Assembly: GCA_025965755.1 (NCBI GenBank)
Contig: JAOPWI010000381.1
Location: 1-13,554, forward strand
Direction of reading: 5' to 3'
DNA from: Frankiales bacterium
Lineage (GTDB): Bacteria; Actinomycetota; Actinomycetes; Mycobacteriales; SCTD01
Length of the DNA stretch: 13,554 nucleotides
The translations under genes were made by a program, and so were the position numbers. How positions within the stretch are numbered: position 1 is the first letter of the stretch; the number at the start of each line of letters is the position of its first letter. Below are positions 7,263 to 12,780 of the stretch, one piece after another. The notes beneath the pieces were generated by a model, which was not told the DNA's origin, did no database searches, and saw only the letters and a program-made list of their open reading frames with translations.

Positions 7263-7305
7263 CCGCCGGTGCCGGCGTGCGCGGGGCGCACGCCGGCACC
7301 GGCGG
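7263..7305. terminator. Perfect 20-bp hairpin between convergent genes
   Basis: Arms at 7263-7282 and 7286-7305 are perfect reverse complements around a GGG loop. No T-tract follows on either side, as is usual for actinobacterial hairpin terminators. It begins two bases after the dehydrogenase stop and ends 16 bases before the stop of the convergent small ORF, so it can serve both strands. Confidence 0.85.
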
Positions 7306-7321
7306 TGAAGCGGGAGCACAG

Positions 7322-7525
7322 CTAGCTGGCGTCGTCCGCGCTCTCCTTGGCGGCCTCCACGTCGCTGGTGGCGCCGTCCGACTCGCGCTCGAAGGCGCCC
7401 TCGACCGCGAGGTCGCTGCTGGTCTGGTCCGCGACCTCGGACGCCATCTCCTTGTCGTCGACACCGTCGCCCGCGGGGCGCGTGGTGCCGGCGCCGGTGG
7501 CCGGCGTACTGCTGGTCTCGCTCAT
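7322..7525 (-). CDS. Small acidic, probably disordered protein (67 aa), unknown function
   Basis: I do not recognise this protein. The ATG at 7525 is preceded by AAGGAG (minus strand, 7535-7530) four bases upstream, a good ribosome site, which favours it over an in-frame upstream GTG that would give 124 aa. It has 17 acidic and 4 basic residues (net about -13), is rich in Ser, Thr, Ala and Gly, and has no hydrophobic segment or Cys. It is probably unstructured. A stretch near residues 22-49 (DDKEMASEVADQ, then LAVEGAFERESD) could form an amphipathic helix. The real ribosome site and the shared hairpin beyond its stop support it as a true gene. It lies alone, convergent with the dehydrogenase operon. 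Confidence 0.65.
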   Translation of the reverse strand: MSETSSTPATGAGTTRPAGDGVDDKEMASEVADQTSSDLAVEGAFERESDGATSDVEAAKESADDAS

Positions 7526-7564
7526 CGTTCTCCTTCGGCGTGCGTCTGGGGTGTCGTCGAACTC

Positions 7565-7578
7565 GGGCAGGCCTGCCC
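7565..7578. promoter_or_regulatory. 14-base perfect palindrome upstream of the small acidic ORF
   Basis: GGGCAGGCCTGCCC is its own reverse complement. It lies 40 bases upstream of the small ORF start, beside a possible minus-strand -10 (TAGGGC, 7589-7584). It could be a regulator site; in such GC-rich DNA chance is also possible. Confidence 0.3.
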
Positions 7579-7691
7579 AGGCGGCCCTACCCCGCAACCC
7601 GGCCGGCGCACCGCGGGCTGTGGTGCGCCTCACGGCCGGCGGCCCACGACCGGTGGAGACGCGCGTCGGGCAGCACGCCGACGCAGTGGTG

Positions 7692-7697
7692 TACACT
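7692..7697 (+). promoter_or_regulatory. Probable -10 element of cspA
   Basis: TACACT fits TANNNT and lies within the 8-base palindrome GTGTACAC (7689-7696). Transcription from about 7704 would give a leader near 140 bases, a length typical of cold-shock mRNAs. No -35 hexamer is obvious. Confidence 0.45.
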
Positions 7698-7703
7698 TAG
7701 TCT

Positions 7704-7844
7704 CGGTTGTTGCATCTCGCACGTTCTCAGAACGCCCGCGGTGTAGTCGCGGGAAGGTTCCGTGCACTGCTCCCCGAGCCGGAGGCGTCGGCACAGCCAG
7801 GGGCCGCAACCGTGGCCCCTCTGTCTGATCAAGAGGGTATTCAC
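7704..7844 (+). promoter_or_regulatory. Long structured 5' leader of cspA
   Basis: Two inverted repeats stand out. CGTTCT-C-AGAACG (7722-7734) is a 6-bp palindrome around one base. AGGGGCC / GGCCCCT (7799-7805 and 7814-7820) forms a 7-bp stem with an 8-base loop, ending 10 bases before the ribosome site AAGAGGG (7831-7837). Such leaders control stability and translation of cold-shock mRNAs in other bacteria; temperature control here is inference. Confidence 0.45.
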
Positions 7845-8048
7845 ATGGCACAGGGCACCGTGAAGTGGTTCAACGCTGAGAAGGGCTTCGGCTTCATCGC
7901 CCAGGATGGCGGCGGCCCGGACGTCTTCGTCCACTTCTCCGCCATCTCCGGCGACGGCTACAAGTCGCTCGACGAGAACCAGCGGGTCGAGTTCGAGGTC
8001 ACGCAGGGCCAGAAGGGCCCGCAGGCCGAGCAGGTCCGCGCGGTTTAG
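7845..8048 (+). CDS. cspA: Cold-shock protein, CspA family
   Basis: This 67-aa single cold-shock domain is an OB-fold RNA/DNA chaperone that melts mRNA structure. It opens with GTVKWFNAEKGFGFI, containing RNP1 (KGFGFI), followed by RNP2 (VFVHF) and the acidic VEFEV strand. Length is exactly that of actinobacterial CspA. The ribosome site AAGAGGG lies seven bases before the ATG. The gene is monocistronic, with a long leader upstream and a strong hairpin 14 bases after the stop. Confidence 0.97.
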   Translation: MAQGTVKWFNAEKGFGFIAQDGGGPDVFVHFSAISGDGYKSLDENQRVEFEVTQGQKGPQAEQVRAV

Positions 8049-8062
8049 TCCCACCAGCTTCC

Positions 8063-8100
8063 CGCGAAGGCCCCCGCCCACCAGGGCGGGGGCCTTCGCG
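8063..8100 (+). terminator. Perfect 17-bp hairpin terminator after cspA
   Basis: Arms 8063-8079 and 8084-8100 pair perfectly around an ACCA loop. No T-tract follows. A second small hairpin (CCCGA-TCT-TCGGG, 8110-8122) follows at once and may reinforce it. Confidence 0.88.
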
Positions 8101-8154
8101 CTGTCCGGGCCCGATCTTCGGGTCCCCCCGCCGTGCGGTCCCGCGCCCAGTGGG

Positions 8155-8160
8155 CAGGAT
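8155..8160 (+). promoter_or_regulatory. -10 element of the PP2C gene (leaderless)
   Basis: CAGGAT, a one-base variant of TAGGAT, stands seven bases before the ATG at 8168. This spacing decides the start over GTG 8150 and ATG 8159, which overlap or precede the element. Confidence 0.45.
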
Positions 8161-8167
8161 GGTCGTC

Positions 8168-8833
8168 ATGGGAGTCGCAGCAGCCGCCACGCACACCGGT
8201 CTGGTCCGGGACGGCAACGAGGACGCGTACGCCCTCGCCGAGCGCACCTGGGTCGTGGCCGACGGCATGGGCGGGCACAGCGGCGGTGAGGTGGCCGCCG
8301 GCATCGCCGCCGAGGTCGCCGTGACCGCCGCGCCCGACCGGGCCGTCGACGCCGCGCACGCCGCGGTGCTCGCCGCCAGCACCGACGGGCTGTCCGACAT
8401 GGGCACGACGCTGGTGCACGCCGTGCAGGCGGGGGAGGAGCTGCAGGTGCGCTGGGCGGGCGACAGCCGCGCCTACCTGCTCGACGAGGCCGGGCTGCAC
8501 GCCCTGACGCGCGACCACAACCAGGCCGAGCAGCTGCTGGCGGCCGGGCACATCACCGCCGACCAGGCCCGCACCCATCCGGGTCAGTACCGCCTCACCC
8601 GCGCCCTCGGCCTGGGCCGACCGGGGGCTCCCGGCAGTGACCAGGTGTCGGTGCCGGCCCGCGGCCGGCTGCTGCTGTGCACCGACGGGCTGACCAGCGA
8701 GGTCGATGACCCGGGCATTGCCGGGCTGCTGGCGCAGGGCGACCCGCAGCAGGCCGCGGACGCGCTGGTCGAGGCGGCGGTGCGCGCCGGCGGTCGCGAC
8801 AACGTGACCGTCGTCGTGGTCGACCTGCCCTAG
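8168..8833 (+). CDS. PP2C-family serine/threonine protein phosphatase
   Basis: This 221-aa soluble metal-dependent phosphatase should dephosphorylate Ser/Thr (PASTA- or Pkn-kinase-type) substrates. All core motifs are present in order: TGLVRDGNED (10-19), VADGMGGHSGGE (30-41), GDSRAYL (98-104), TRDHNQAEQL (114-123), LLCTDGLTSE (169-178) and GGRDNVTVVVV (208-218). The metal-binding Asp residues are D32, D173 and D211. It ends right after the catalytic core and lacks the membrane tail of PstP, so it is a cytosolic single-domain form. No kinase or FHA gene is visible nearby. Its TAG interlocks with the stop of the convergent nnrD gene in the tetranucleotide CTAG. Confidence 0.93.
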   Translation: MGVAAAATHTGLVRDGNEDAYALAERTWVVADGMGGHSGGEVAAGIAAEVAVTAAPDRAVDAAHAAVLAASTDGLSDMGTTLVHAVQAGEELQVRWAGDSRAYLLDEAGLHALTRDHNQAEQLLAAGHITADQARTHPGQYRLTRALGLGRPGAPGSDQVSVPARGRLLLCTDGLTSEVDDPGIAGLLAQGDPQQAADALVEAAVRAGGRDNVTVVVVDLP

Positions 8834-9699
8834 CTGCGCAGCCCCGACAACACGGGGACCAGCTCGTCGAGCAGCTCGCGGGCCAGAAAGCCGGTGCGCC
8901 CGACGCGGGCAGCCAGCCGGTCGCCGGCGGCGGCGTGGACGTACTGGCCCCACACGGCGGCCTGCGCCGGCTCGCACCCGCGGGCCAGCAGGCCGGCGAC
9001 GACGCCGGCCAGCACGTCCCCGGAGCCCGAGGTGCCCAGCCCGATGCCGCCGGCCTCGTCGGCCCACTGCGCCCCGTCGGGGCACGAGACGATCCCGCGG
9101 GCCGCGACGACCGCGCCGTAGCGGGCCGCGACGTCGTGCGCGGACAGGCTCTCGTCCCCGCCGGCCAGCGCGGCCATCTCGCCGGAATTGGGGGTCAGCA
9201 CCAGCCGGCCCGTGAGCCGCTCGGTCAGGTGGGGCCGCTTCGCCAGGGCGGTGAGGGCCACCGCGTCCAGGACGACCGCCGCCTCCTCGGACAGCCGGGG
9301 CAGCACCAGCTCGAGCAGAGTGCCGGTCTCCTGCGTGCCGAGCAGGCCGGGCCCGACGACCACCACGGACGCTCCCTCGGCGGCGGCCACGACGTCGTCG
9401 GCCGCGTCGGGGGACAGCGAGCCGTTGGACGCCGCAGCCAGCCCCAGGACGCGGGCCTCCGGCAGCGACACTCCCAGCGCCGCCTGGGTGGACCGGACCG
9501 TGGCCACCTGCAGCCGTCCGCCACCGGCCCGCAGCGCGGCCAGGCCGGCCAGCAGGACGGCGCCCGGCGTGCTGTCGGACCCGCCGACGACGAGCACGGT
9601 GCCCCGGTCGTGCTTGTCACCGCTGTCGCCCGGCTCGGGCAGCGGCCACTCGCGCAGCAGCCGGGGCGTGACGGTGCGCGGCTCGCTAGCGCGGGGCAC
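8830..9699 (-). CDS. nnrD: ADP/ATP-dependent NAD(P)H-hydrate dehydratase
   Basis: This 289-aa metabolite-repair enzyme (ribokinase-like fold) reconverts damaged NAD(P)HX to NAD(P)H at the cost of a nucleotide phosphate. It shows the N-terminal PLPEPGDSGDKHDRGTVLVV (19-38), VVVGPGLLG (113-121), LTPNSGEMAAL (168-178) and the phosphate loop TSGSGDVLAG (223-232) with Asp228 as the expected base. There is no epimerase (NnrE) domain. The segment before the loop (VVAARGIVSCPDG) is shorter than the common VLKG-type strand and lacks its Lys. I chose GTG at 9699, which overlaps the end of the upstream phosphatase gene by 14 bases, because the family starts a few residues before TPRLLREWPLP. An in-frame GTG at 9834 would add 45 unlikely residues. 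Confidence 0.9.
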   Translation of the reverse strand: MPRASEPRTVTPRLLREWPLPEPGDSGDKHDRGTVLVVGGSDSTPGAVLLAGLAALRAGGGRLQVATVRSTQAALGVSLPEARVLGLAAASNGSLSPDAADDVVAAAEGASVVVVGPGLLGTQETGTLLELVLPRLSEEAAVVLDAVALTALAKRPHLTERLTGRLVLTPNSGEMAALAGGDESLSAHDVAARYGAVVAARGIVSCPDGAQWADEAGGIGLGTSGSGDVLAGVVAGLLARGCEPAQAAVWGQYVHAAAGDRLAARVGRTGFLARELLDELVPVLSGLRS

Positions 9700-10423
9700 G
9701 GGGCACGTCCGGCTCGGTGGTGACGGTCTCGTGCTGCTCCTCCAGAGGCGCGGCCTCGTTGTAGCGGGTGAGCGTCGGCAGCCCGTCCCGGAAGGTGTAG
9801 GAGGTGACCGAGCAGTTGGCCACCTCGGCCGCACGGTCGATGGCCAGGATGTCCTTCTCGCCCATGTCCTCCACGATGTAGCGCACCAGCAGCACGACGA
9901 CCTGGTGGGCGACCAGCAGCACCCGCTCGCCCTGGCAGTGCGCCCGCATCTCGTCGATCACGGCACGCAGCCGCAGGGCGACGTCGGACCACGACTCCCC
10001 GCCGGGAGGCCGGTGGTAGAACTTGCCGAGCCGCGTCCGGCGCTCCGACTCGTCCGGAAACAGCGTCGTGATGCCCTTGCGGGTGAGCCCGTCCAGGACG
10101 CCGAACTCCCGCTCCCGCAGCCGCTCGTCGACGCGGAGCGGCAGCTGCAGCCCGGCCGCCTCGAGGGCGATGCGGGCCGTCTCCTGCGCGCGGACGTACG
10201 GCGACGTCCAGAGCACCGTGGGGCGGTCGTCCTGCTCGGACAGCCAGGTCCCGAGGGCCGCGGCCTGCCGCTCGCCGAGCGGCGACAGCGGCACGTCCAT
10301 GTCGCGCTCGGCGATGTCGATCCGCTCGAGCTCCTCGGCCTCGGCCCTGTCGCGGGCGACGTTGCCCGAACTCTCGCCGTGGCGCACCACCCACAGGCCG
10401 TCCGGCCAGGTCTTTGCCAGCAC
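9686..10423 (-). CDS. Histidine phosphatase (phosphoglycerate mutase-like superfamily)
   Basis: This 245-aa enzyme transfers a phosphate through a catalytic histidine. The phosphohistidine motif is VVRHGESSGN (12-21, His15). SPYVRAQET (74-82, Arg78) and EREFGVLDG (104-112) follow, then the second His in VLLVAHQVVVL (168-178, His173). The AHQ form resembles fructose-2,6-bisphosphatases more than the SHG of many cofactor-dependent mutases. The substrate is not predictable. GTG at 10423 is chosen because AGGAGG (minus strand, 10434-10429) stands five bases upstream. It heads an overlapping pair with nnrD, so the two are probably co-expressed, perhaps in metabolite repair or salvage (inference). 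It is divergent from the membrane-protein gene at 10498. Confidence 0.9.
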   Translation of the reverse strand: MLAKTWPDGLWVVRHGESSGNVARDRAEAEELERIDIAERDMDVPLSPLGERQAAALGTWLSEQDDRPTVLWTSPYVRAQETARIALEAAGLQLPLRVDERLREREFGVLDGLTRKGITTLFPDESERRTRLGKFYHRPPGGESWSDVALRLRAVIDEMRAHCQGERVLLVAHQVVVLLVRYIVEDMGEKDILAIDRAAEVANCSVTSYTFRDGLPTLTRYNEAAPLEEQHETVTTEPDVPRAPR

Positions 10424-10428
10424 GGGCA

Positions 10429-10434
10429 CCTCCT
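10429..10434 (-). promoter_or_regulatory. Shine-Dalgarno that fixes the histidine phosphatase start
   Basis: Minus-strand AGGAGG, five bases from GTG at 10423. It excludes longer in-frame starts reaching back to 10516, which would run into the divergent gene. Confidence 0.7.
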
Positions 10435-10484
10435 GCCCCCGTGGCAGCGCCGCCACACGGCAGGACCGCCGGCTTGATCGCGGG

Positions 10485-10490
10485 TAGCCT
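10485..10490 (+). promoter_or_regulatory. -10 element of the 10498 membrane-protein gene (leaderless)
   Basis: TAGCCT, seven bases before the ATG at 10498, with no ribosome site between. The same arrangement occurs before the TetR gene. Confidence 0.55.
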
Positions 10491-10497
10491 GAGCGCC

Positions 10498-10854
10498 ATG
10501 CGCAGGCTGCTGACACCCGGCTGGGTGCTCTTGCACCTGTTCGCGCTCGCGGTCGTCGGCGGATGCCTGGCCGCGGGGCGCTGGCAGTGGAACCGCGGGG
10601 TGGAGTTCGAGCGGTTCCAGAACTACGCGTACGGCGTGGAGTGGTGCATCTTCGGGGCCTTCGCCGTCTTCATGTGGGTCAAGACCATCCGCGACGCGTT
10701 CGACCCGGAGTTGCAGGCCGGCGACGAGCCGGTGCCGGAGCCGGCGAGCCAGCCGGCCCCGACGGCTGCCGCGCCGGTCGACGAGGACGCCGACGACGAG
10801 CTCGCGGCGTACAACGCCCGCCTGGCCTGGCTGAACGCGAACCCCCGCCAGTGA
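10498..10854 (+). CDS. Small two-helix membrane protein, unknown function
   Basis: This 118-aa protein has two predicted membrane helices (about 9-27 and 46-62) with a WQW motif (29-31) between them and FMWVKTIRDAF after the second. A Pro/Ala/Glu-rich acidic linker (71-103) follows, then a short C-terminal helix (AAYNARLAWLNAN). Proteins of this shape beside a DUF3817 gene are common in actinobacteria, but I know no function. Both helices are short, and the tail is probably cytoplasmic. The ATG follows TAGCCT by seven bases. The stop overlaps the next gene's GTG (GTGA), so the pair is coupled and the proteins may interact. Confidence 0.85.
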   Translation: MRRLLTPGWVLLHLFALAVVGGCLAAGRWQWNRGVEFERFQNYAYGVEWCIFGAFAVFMWVKTIRDAFDPELQAGDEPVPEPASQPAPTAAAPVDEDADDELAAYNARLAWLNANPRQ

Positions 10855-11150
10855 CCGGCGCCCTGCTGCGGTTCCGCGTGCTCGCCTGGGTCGTCGGCAC
10901 GCTGCTGCTGCTGCTCACGCTCGGTGTGGTCCTGCGCTACGGCTTCGACCGGCCGACGCTGTCGCGCACCGTCTCCCCGGTCCACGGGCTGCTCTACATC
11001 GTGTACCTCGTCGCGATGGCCGACCTCGGGCGCCGGGTCGGCTGGCCGGTCAAGCGGATGGCCGTGCTGGCGCTGGCCGGGGTGGTGCCGCTGCTGTCGT
11101 TCGTGGCCGAGCGCGGCGTCACGCGCGAGCTGCGCGCCCGTCCGCGCTGA
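10851..11150 (+). CDS. DUF3817-family small membrane protein
   Basis: This 99-aa integral membrane protein has three predicted helices (about 10-29, 41-58 and 66-86). The signature of the family is VSPVHGLLYIVYLV (41-54) with ADLGRR following. The function of DUF3817 is unknown; the conserved His45 in the second helix may be functional. It starts with GTG inside the previous stop (GTGA). Its own TGA overlaps a CTG that appears to start the lipoprotein gene, making a chain of three coupled genes. Confidence 0.85.
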   Translation: MTGALLRFRVLAWVVGTLLLLLTLGVVLRYGFDRPTLSRTVSPVHGLLYIVYLVAMADLGRRVGWPVKRMAVLALAGVVPLLSFVAERGVTRELRARPR

Positions 11151-11833
11151 GCCGCCCGCCCGGGCTGCTGCTGCTGGCCGCCCTGCCGCTGCTCGCCGGC
11201 TGCACCCTGCCCGCGGCGCAGGAACCGCTGCCCGCGCCGGTGCCCTCGCCGGTTGCCTCGCCGGTGGGGTCGGCCCGCGCGCTGCTCGACGGACTGCGGG
11301 TGCAGGGGCGGGGGCCGCTGACCGGGTACGAGCGCGAGGCCTTCGGGCCGGCCTGGGCCGACGTCGACCGCAACGGCTGCGACACCCGCAACGACGTGCT
11401 GCGGCGCGACCTCGGCGAGGTGGTGCTCAAGCCCGGCACCCGCGGCTGCGTGGTGCTCTCCGGCACCCTCACCGACCCGTACACCGGCCGGCAGGTCGTC
11501 CATGTCCGCGGTGGGGGAACGGTGGAGGTCGACCACGTCGTGGCGCTGGCCGATGCCTGGCAGAAGGGGGCTGCGGGCTGGACCGCCCAGCAGCGGCGGT
11601 CCTTCGCCAACGACCCGCTCGAGCTGCTGGCGGTGGGCACCCAGATCAACCGGGCCAAGGGCGCAGGCGACGCGGCGACGTGGGTGCCGCCGGCGCGCTC
11701 GGCGCGGTGCGCCTTCGCGGCGCGGCAGGTGGCGGTCAAGGCGCGGTACCGCCTCGGCGTCACCGCGGCCGAGCGGGACGCGCTGGCCCGGCTGCTCGCG
11801 CCCTGCCCGCAGCAGCCCGTCCCGACCGGGTAG
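11147..11833 (+). CDS. HNH-endonuclease-family (DUF1524-like) lipoprotein, probable CTG start
   Basis: From CTG at 11147 the frame gives 228 aa with a complete lipoprotein signal: SRPPG, a Leu/Ala helix, then LLAGC with the lipidated Cys19. No ATG, GTG or TTG lies upstream in frame close by, and the next start (GTG 11240) would remove the signal. The CTG overlaps the DUF3817 stop by four bases (CTGA), just like the GTGA overlap one gene earlier. A Pro-rich spacer (28-40) leads to the nuclease domain with VEVDHVVALADAW (127-137, Asp129/His130), FANDPLELLAV (153-163) and INRAKGAGD (167-175), the HNH-like core of this family. Cys78, Cys101, Cys188 and Cys220 could form disulfides, fitting an exported protein. 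It may be a cell-surface nuclease; the substrate is unknown. Confidence 0.82.
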   Translation: MSRPPGLLLLAALPLLAGCTLPAAQEPLPAPVPSPVASPVGSARALLDGLRVQGRGPLTGYEREAFGPAWADVDRNGCDTRNDVLRRDLGEVVLKPGTRGCVVLSGTLTDPYTGRQVVHVRGGGTVEVDHVVALADAWQKGAAGWTAQQRRSFANDPLELLAVGTQINRAKGAGDAATWVPPARSARCAFAARQVAVKARYRLGVTAAERDALARLLAPCPQQPVPTG

Positions 11834-11841
11834 CCGTGCGC

Positions 11842-11847
11842 CAGACT
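11842..11847 (+). promoter_or_regulatory. Possible -10 element of the DUF192 lipoprotein gene
   Basis: CAGACT, six bases before the ATG at 11854. Weaker than the other TANNNT elements here; read-through from the upstream operon is also possible. Confidence 0.3.
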
Positions 11848-11853
11848 GCGGCC

Positions 11854-12360
11854 ATGACCCGACCCGCGGCGCTGCTGGCCCGGTCCCTCGCGCTGCCGCT
11901 GCTGGCCCTGCCGCTCGCGCTGCTGCTCGCCGGCTGCGGGAGCGGCGGCGAGGTCTCCGAGCCGCCGGTGGCCGGCCCGTCGGCGGCAGCGGGGACCGTC
12001 GAGGTCGAGGTGGGCAGCGTCGGGCGCGTCCGGGCCGAGGTCGCGGACGACGACGCGGAGCGGGCGTCCGGCCTCATGGGGCGCTCGGCGGTGCCGGCCG
12101 GCACCGGCATGGTGTTCCGCTATCCCGCGCCGGTCGAGGCGCGCTTCTACATGTACCGCGTGCCGATCCCCCTCACGGCCGTCTTCGCCCGTGACGGCAA
12201 GGTGGTCGGCATCAGCCTCATGCCGCCGTGCCCGTTCGCGGAACCGCAGGACTGCCCGACGTACGGCCCGGAGCAGCCCTTCGACACCGTTCTGGAGACG
12301 GCCCCGGCCACCGTGTCCGGCAAGGTCCGGGTGGGGGACACCCTTCGCGTCTTCGGGTGA
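11854..12360 (+). CDS. DUF192-family lipoprotein
   Basis: This 168-aa protein carries a lipoprotein signal: MTRPAALLAR, a hydrophobic run, then LLAGC with Cys28. A Gly/Ser/Pro linker follows to about residue 47. The DUF192 domain (48-168) shows AERASGLMGR (68-77), GTGMVFRYP (83-91), FYMYRVPIPL (98-107), VVGISLMPPC (117-126) and a closing VGDTLRVF. Cys126 and Cys134 could form a disulfide outside the membrane. The function of DUF192 is unknown; exported forms are widespread. It is the second lipoprotein in a row, 20 bases after the HNH gene stop, and may be co-expressed with it or have its own leaderless start. Confidence 0.9.
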   Translation: MTRPAALLARSLALPLLALPLALLLAGCGSGGEVSEPPVAGPSAAAGTVEVEVGSVGRVRAEVADDDAERASGLMGRSAVPAGTGMVFRYPAPVEARFYMYRVPIPLTAVFARDGKVVGISLMPPCPFAEPQDCPTYGPEQPFDTVLETAPATVSGKVRVGDTLRVFG

Positions 12361-12361
12361 C

Positions 12362-12377
12362 CCTGGGCGCAACCAGG
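12362..12377 (+). terminator. Weak hairpin after the DUF192 gene
   Basis: CCTGG / CCAGG arms around GCGCAA form a 5-bp stem one base after the stop. It is too small to be a confident terminator. Confidence 0.25.
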
Positions 12378-12396
12378 CGGGGCCGTCGACGCGCTG

Positions 12397-12405
12397 TAGT
12401 AGACA
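12397..12405 (+). promoter_or_regulatory. -10 region of the Lsr2-like gene
   Basis: TAGTAGACA offers TAGTAG nine bases before, or TAGACA six bases before, the ATG at 12412. Either implies a leaderless or nearly leaderless mRNA; no ribosome site is seen. Confidence 0.45.
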
Positions 12406-12411
12406 AACCGC

Positions 12412-12729
12412 ATGCCGCAGACCCCTCCCGCCTCCAGCGAGGTCCGCGCGTGGGCCCAGGCCAAGGGCCTGGACGTCGGTGACCGGGGACGGCTGCGCGC
12501 GGACGTGGTCGCCGCCTACCTGGCCGACCAGCAGGGGGCGCGCAAGAGCCGCCCGAGCGCGCCGGAGCCGCTGGACGGGGTGGCCGCCCTGCAAGAGCGG
12601 GTGGCCGGGCTCGAGGAGCAGGTCAACGCCCTGAGCGGCACCCTGCAGGCGGTTCAGGAGCGGCTCGAGGCGATGACGCAGGTGCAGATCCGCCGGCGCC
12701 CGAGCCTGCGCCGCCGCCTCTCGGGCTGA
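12412..12729 (+). CDS. Lsr2-type DNA-binding domain fused to a coiled coil (105 aa)
   Basis: Residues 9-39 (SEVRAWAQAKGLDVGDRGRLRADVVAAYLAD) closely follow the C-terminal DNA-binding domain of Lsr2, the actinobacterial H-NS-like silencer, including the AT-hook-like RGR at 25-27 that enters the minor groove. A polar linker (40-53) follows, then a coiled coil with hydrophobic residues at 57, 60, 64, 67, 71, 74, 78, 81, 85 and 88, a flawless 3-4 heptad spacing. The tail (94-102) is strongly basic, RRRPSLRRR. Lsr2 itself has an N-terminal beta-type dimer domain and the DNA-binding domain last, so this order is reversed and the oligomer module differs. It is probably a small nucleoid or regulatory protein that dimerises through the coil. 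I know no name for this architecture. Confidence 0.8.
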   Translation: MPQTPPASSEVRAWAQAKGLDVGDRGRLRADVVAAYLADQQGARKSRPSAPEPLDGVAALQERVAGLEEQVNALSGTLQAVQERLEAMTQVQIRRRPSLRRRLSG

Positions 12730-12755
12730 TCCCCGCCACCTGACTGGGCGGGATC
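12728..12755 (+). terminator. Stem-loop overlapping the stop of the Lsr2-like gene
   Basis: CCCGCC (12732-12737) pairs with GGCGGG (12747-12752), extended by GAT/ATC with one bulged C. The loop is nine bases and no T-tract follows. It is a moderate terminator candidate before the next promoter. Confidence 0.4.
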
Positions 12756-12780
12756 TGCCCCCAAACCGGCGCGCGGCCCC

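Larger units (their letters stand above)
7526..7844. other. 319-base intergenic region between the divergent small ORF and cspA
   Basis: No convincing gene is seen here. The left part (to about 7600) is the upstream region of the minus-strand small ORF and holds a 14-base perfect palindrome. The middle part (about 7600-7690) is GC-rich with no clear element. From 7692 onward lie a promoter-like TACACT and the structured leader of the cold-shock gene. Confidence 0.6.

Noticed and set aside
5854..7464. A 536-codon minus-strand open frame over the second dehydrogenase
   Set aside because: It is antisense to the dehydrogenase, crosses the perfect hairpin, and has no family signature. It is a GC-bias artefact.
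7526..7696. N-terminal extension of the small acidic protein to 124 aa
   Set aside because: The extension is Arg/Pro-rich, unlike the acidic body, and would include the ribosome site and the palindrome as coding DNA.
9700..9834. 45-residue N-terminal extension of NnrD
   Set aside because: It lies entirely inside the histidine phosphatase gene, is Arg/Pro/Ser-rich, and is not part of the family's known N-terminus.
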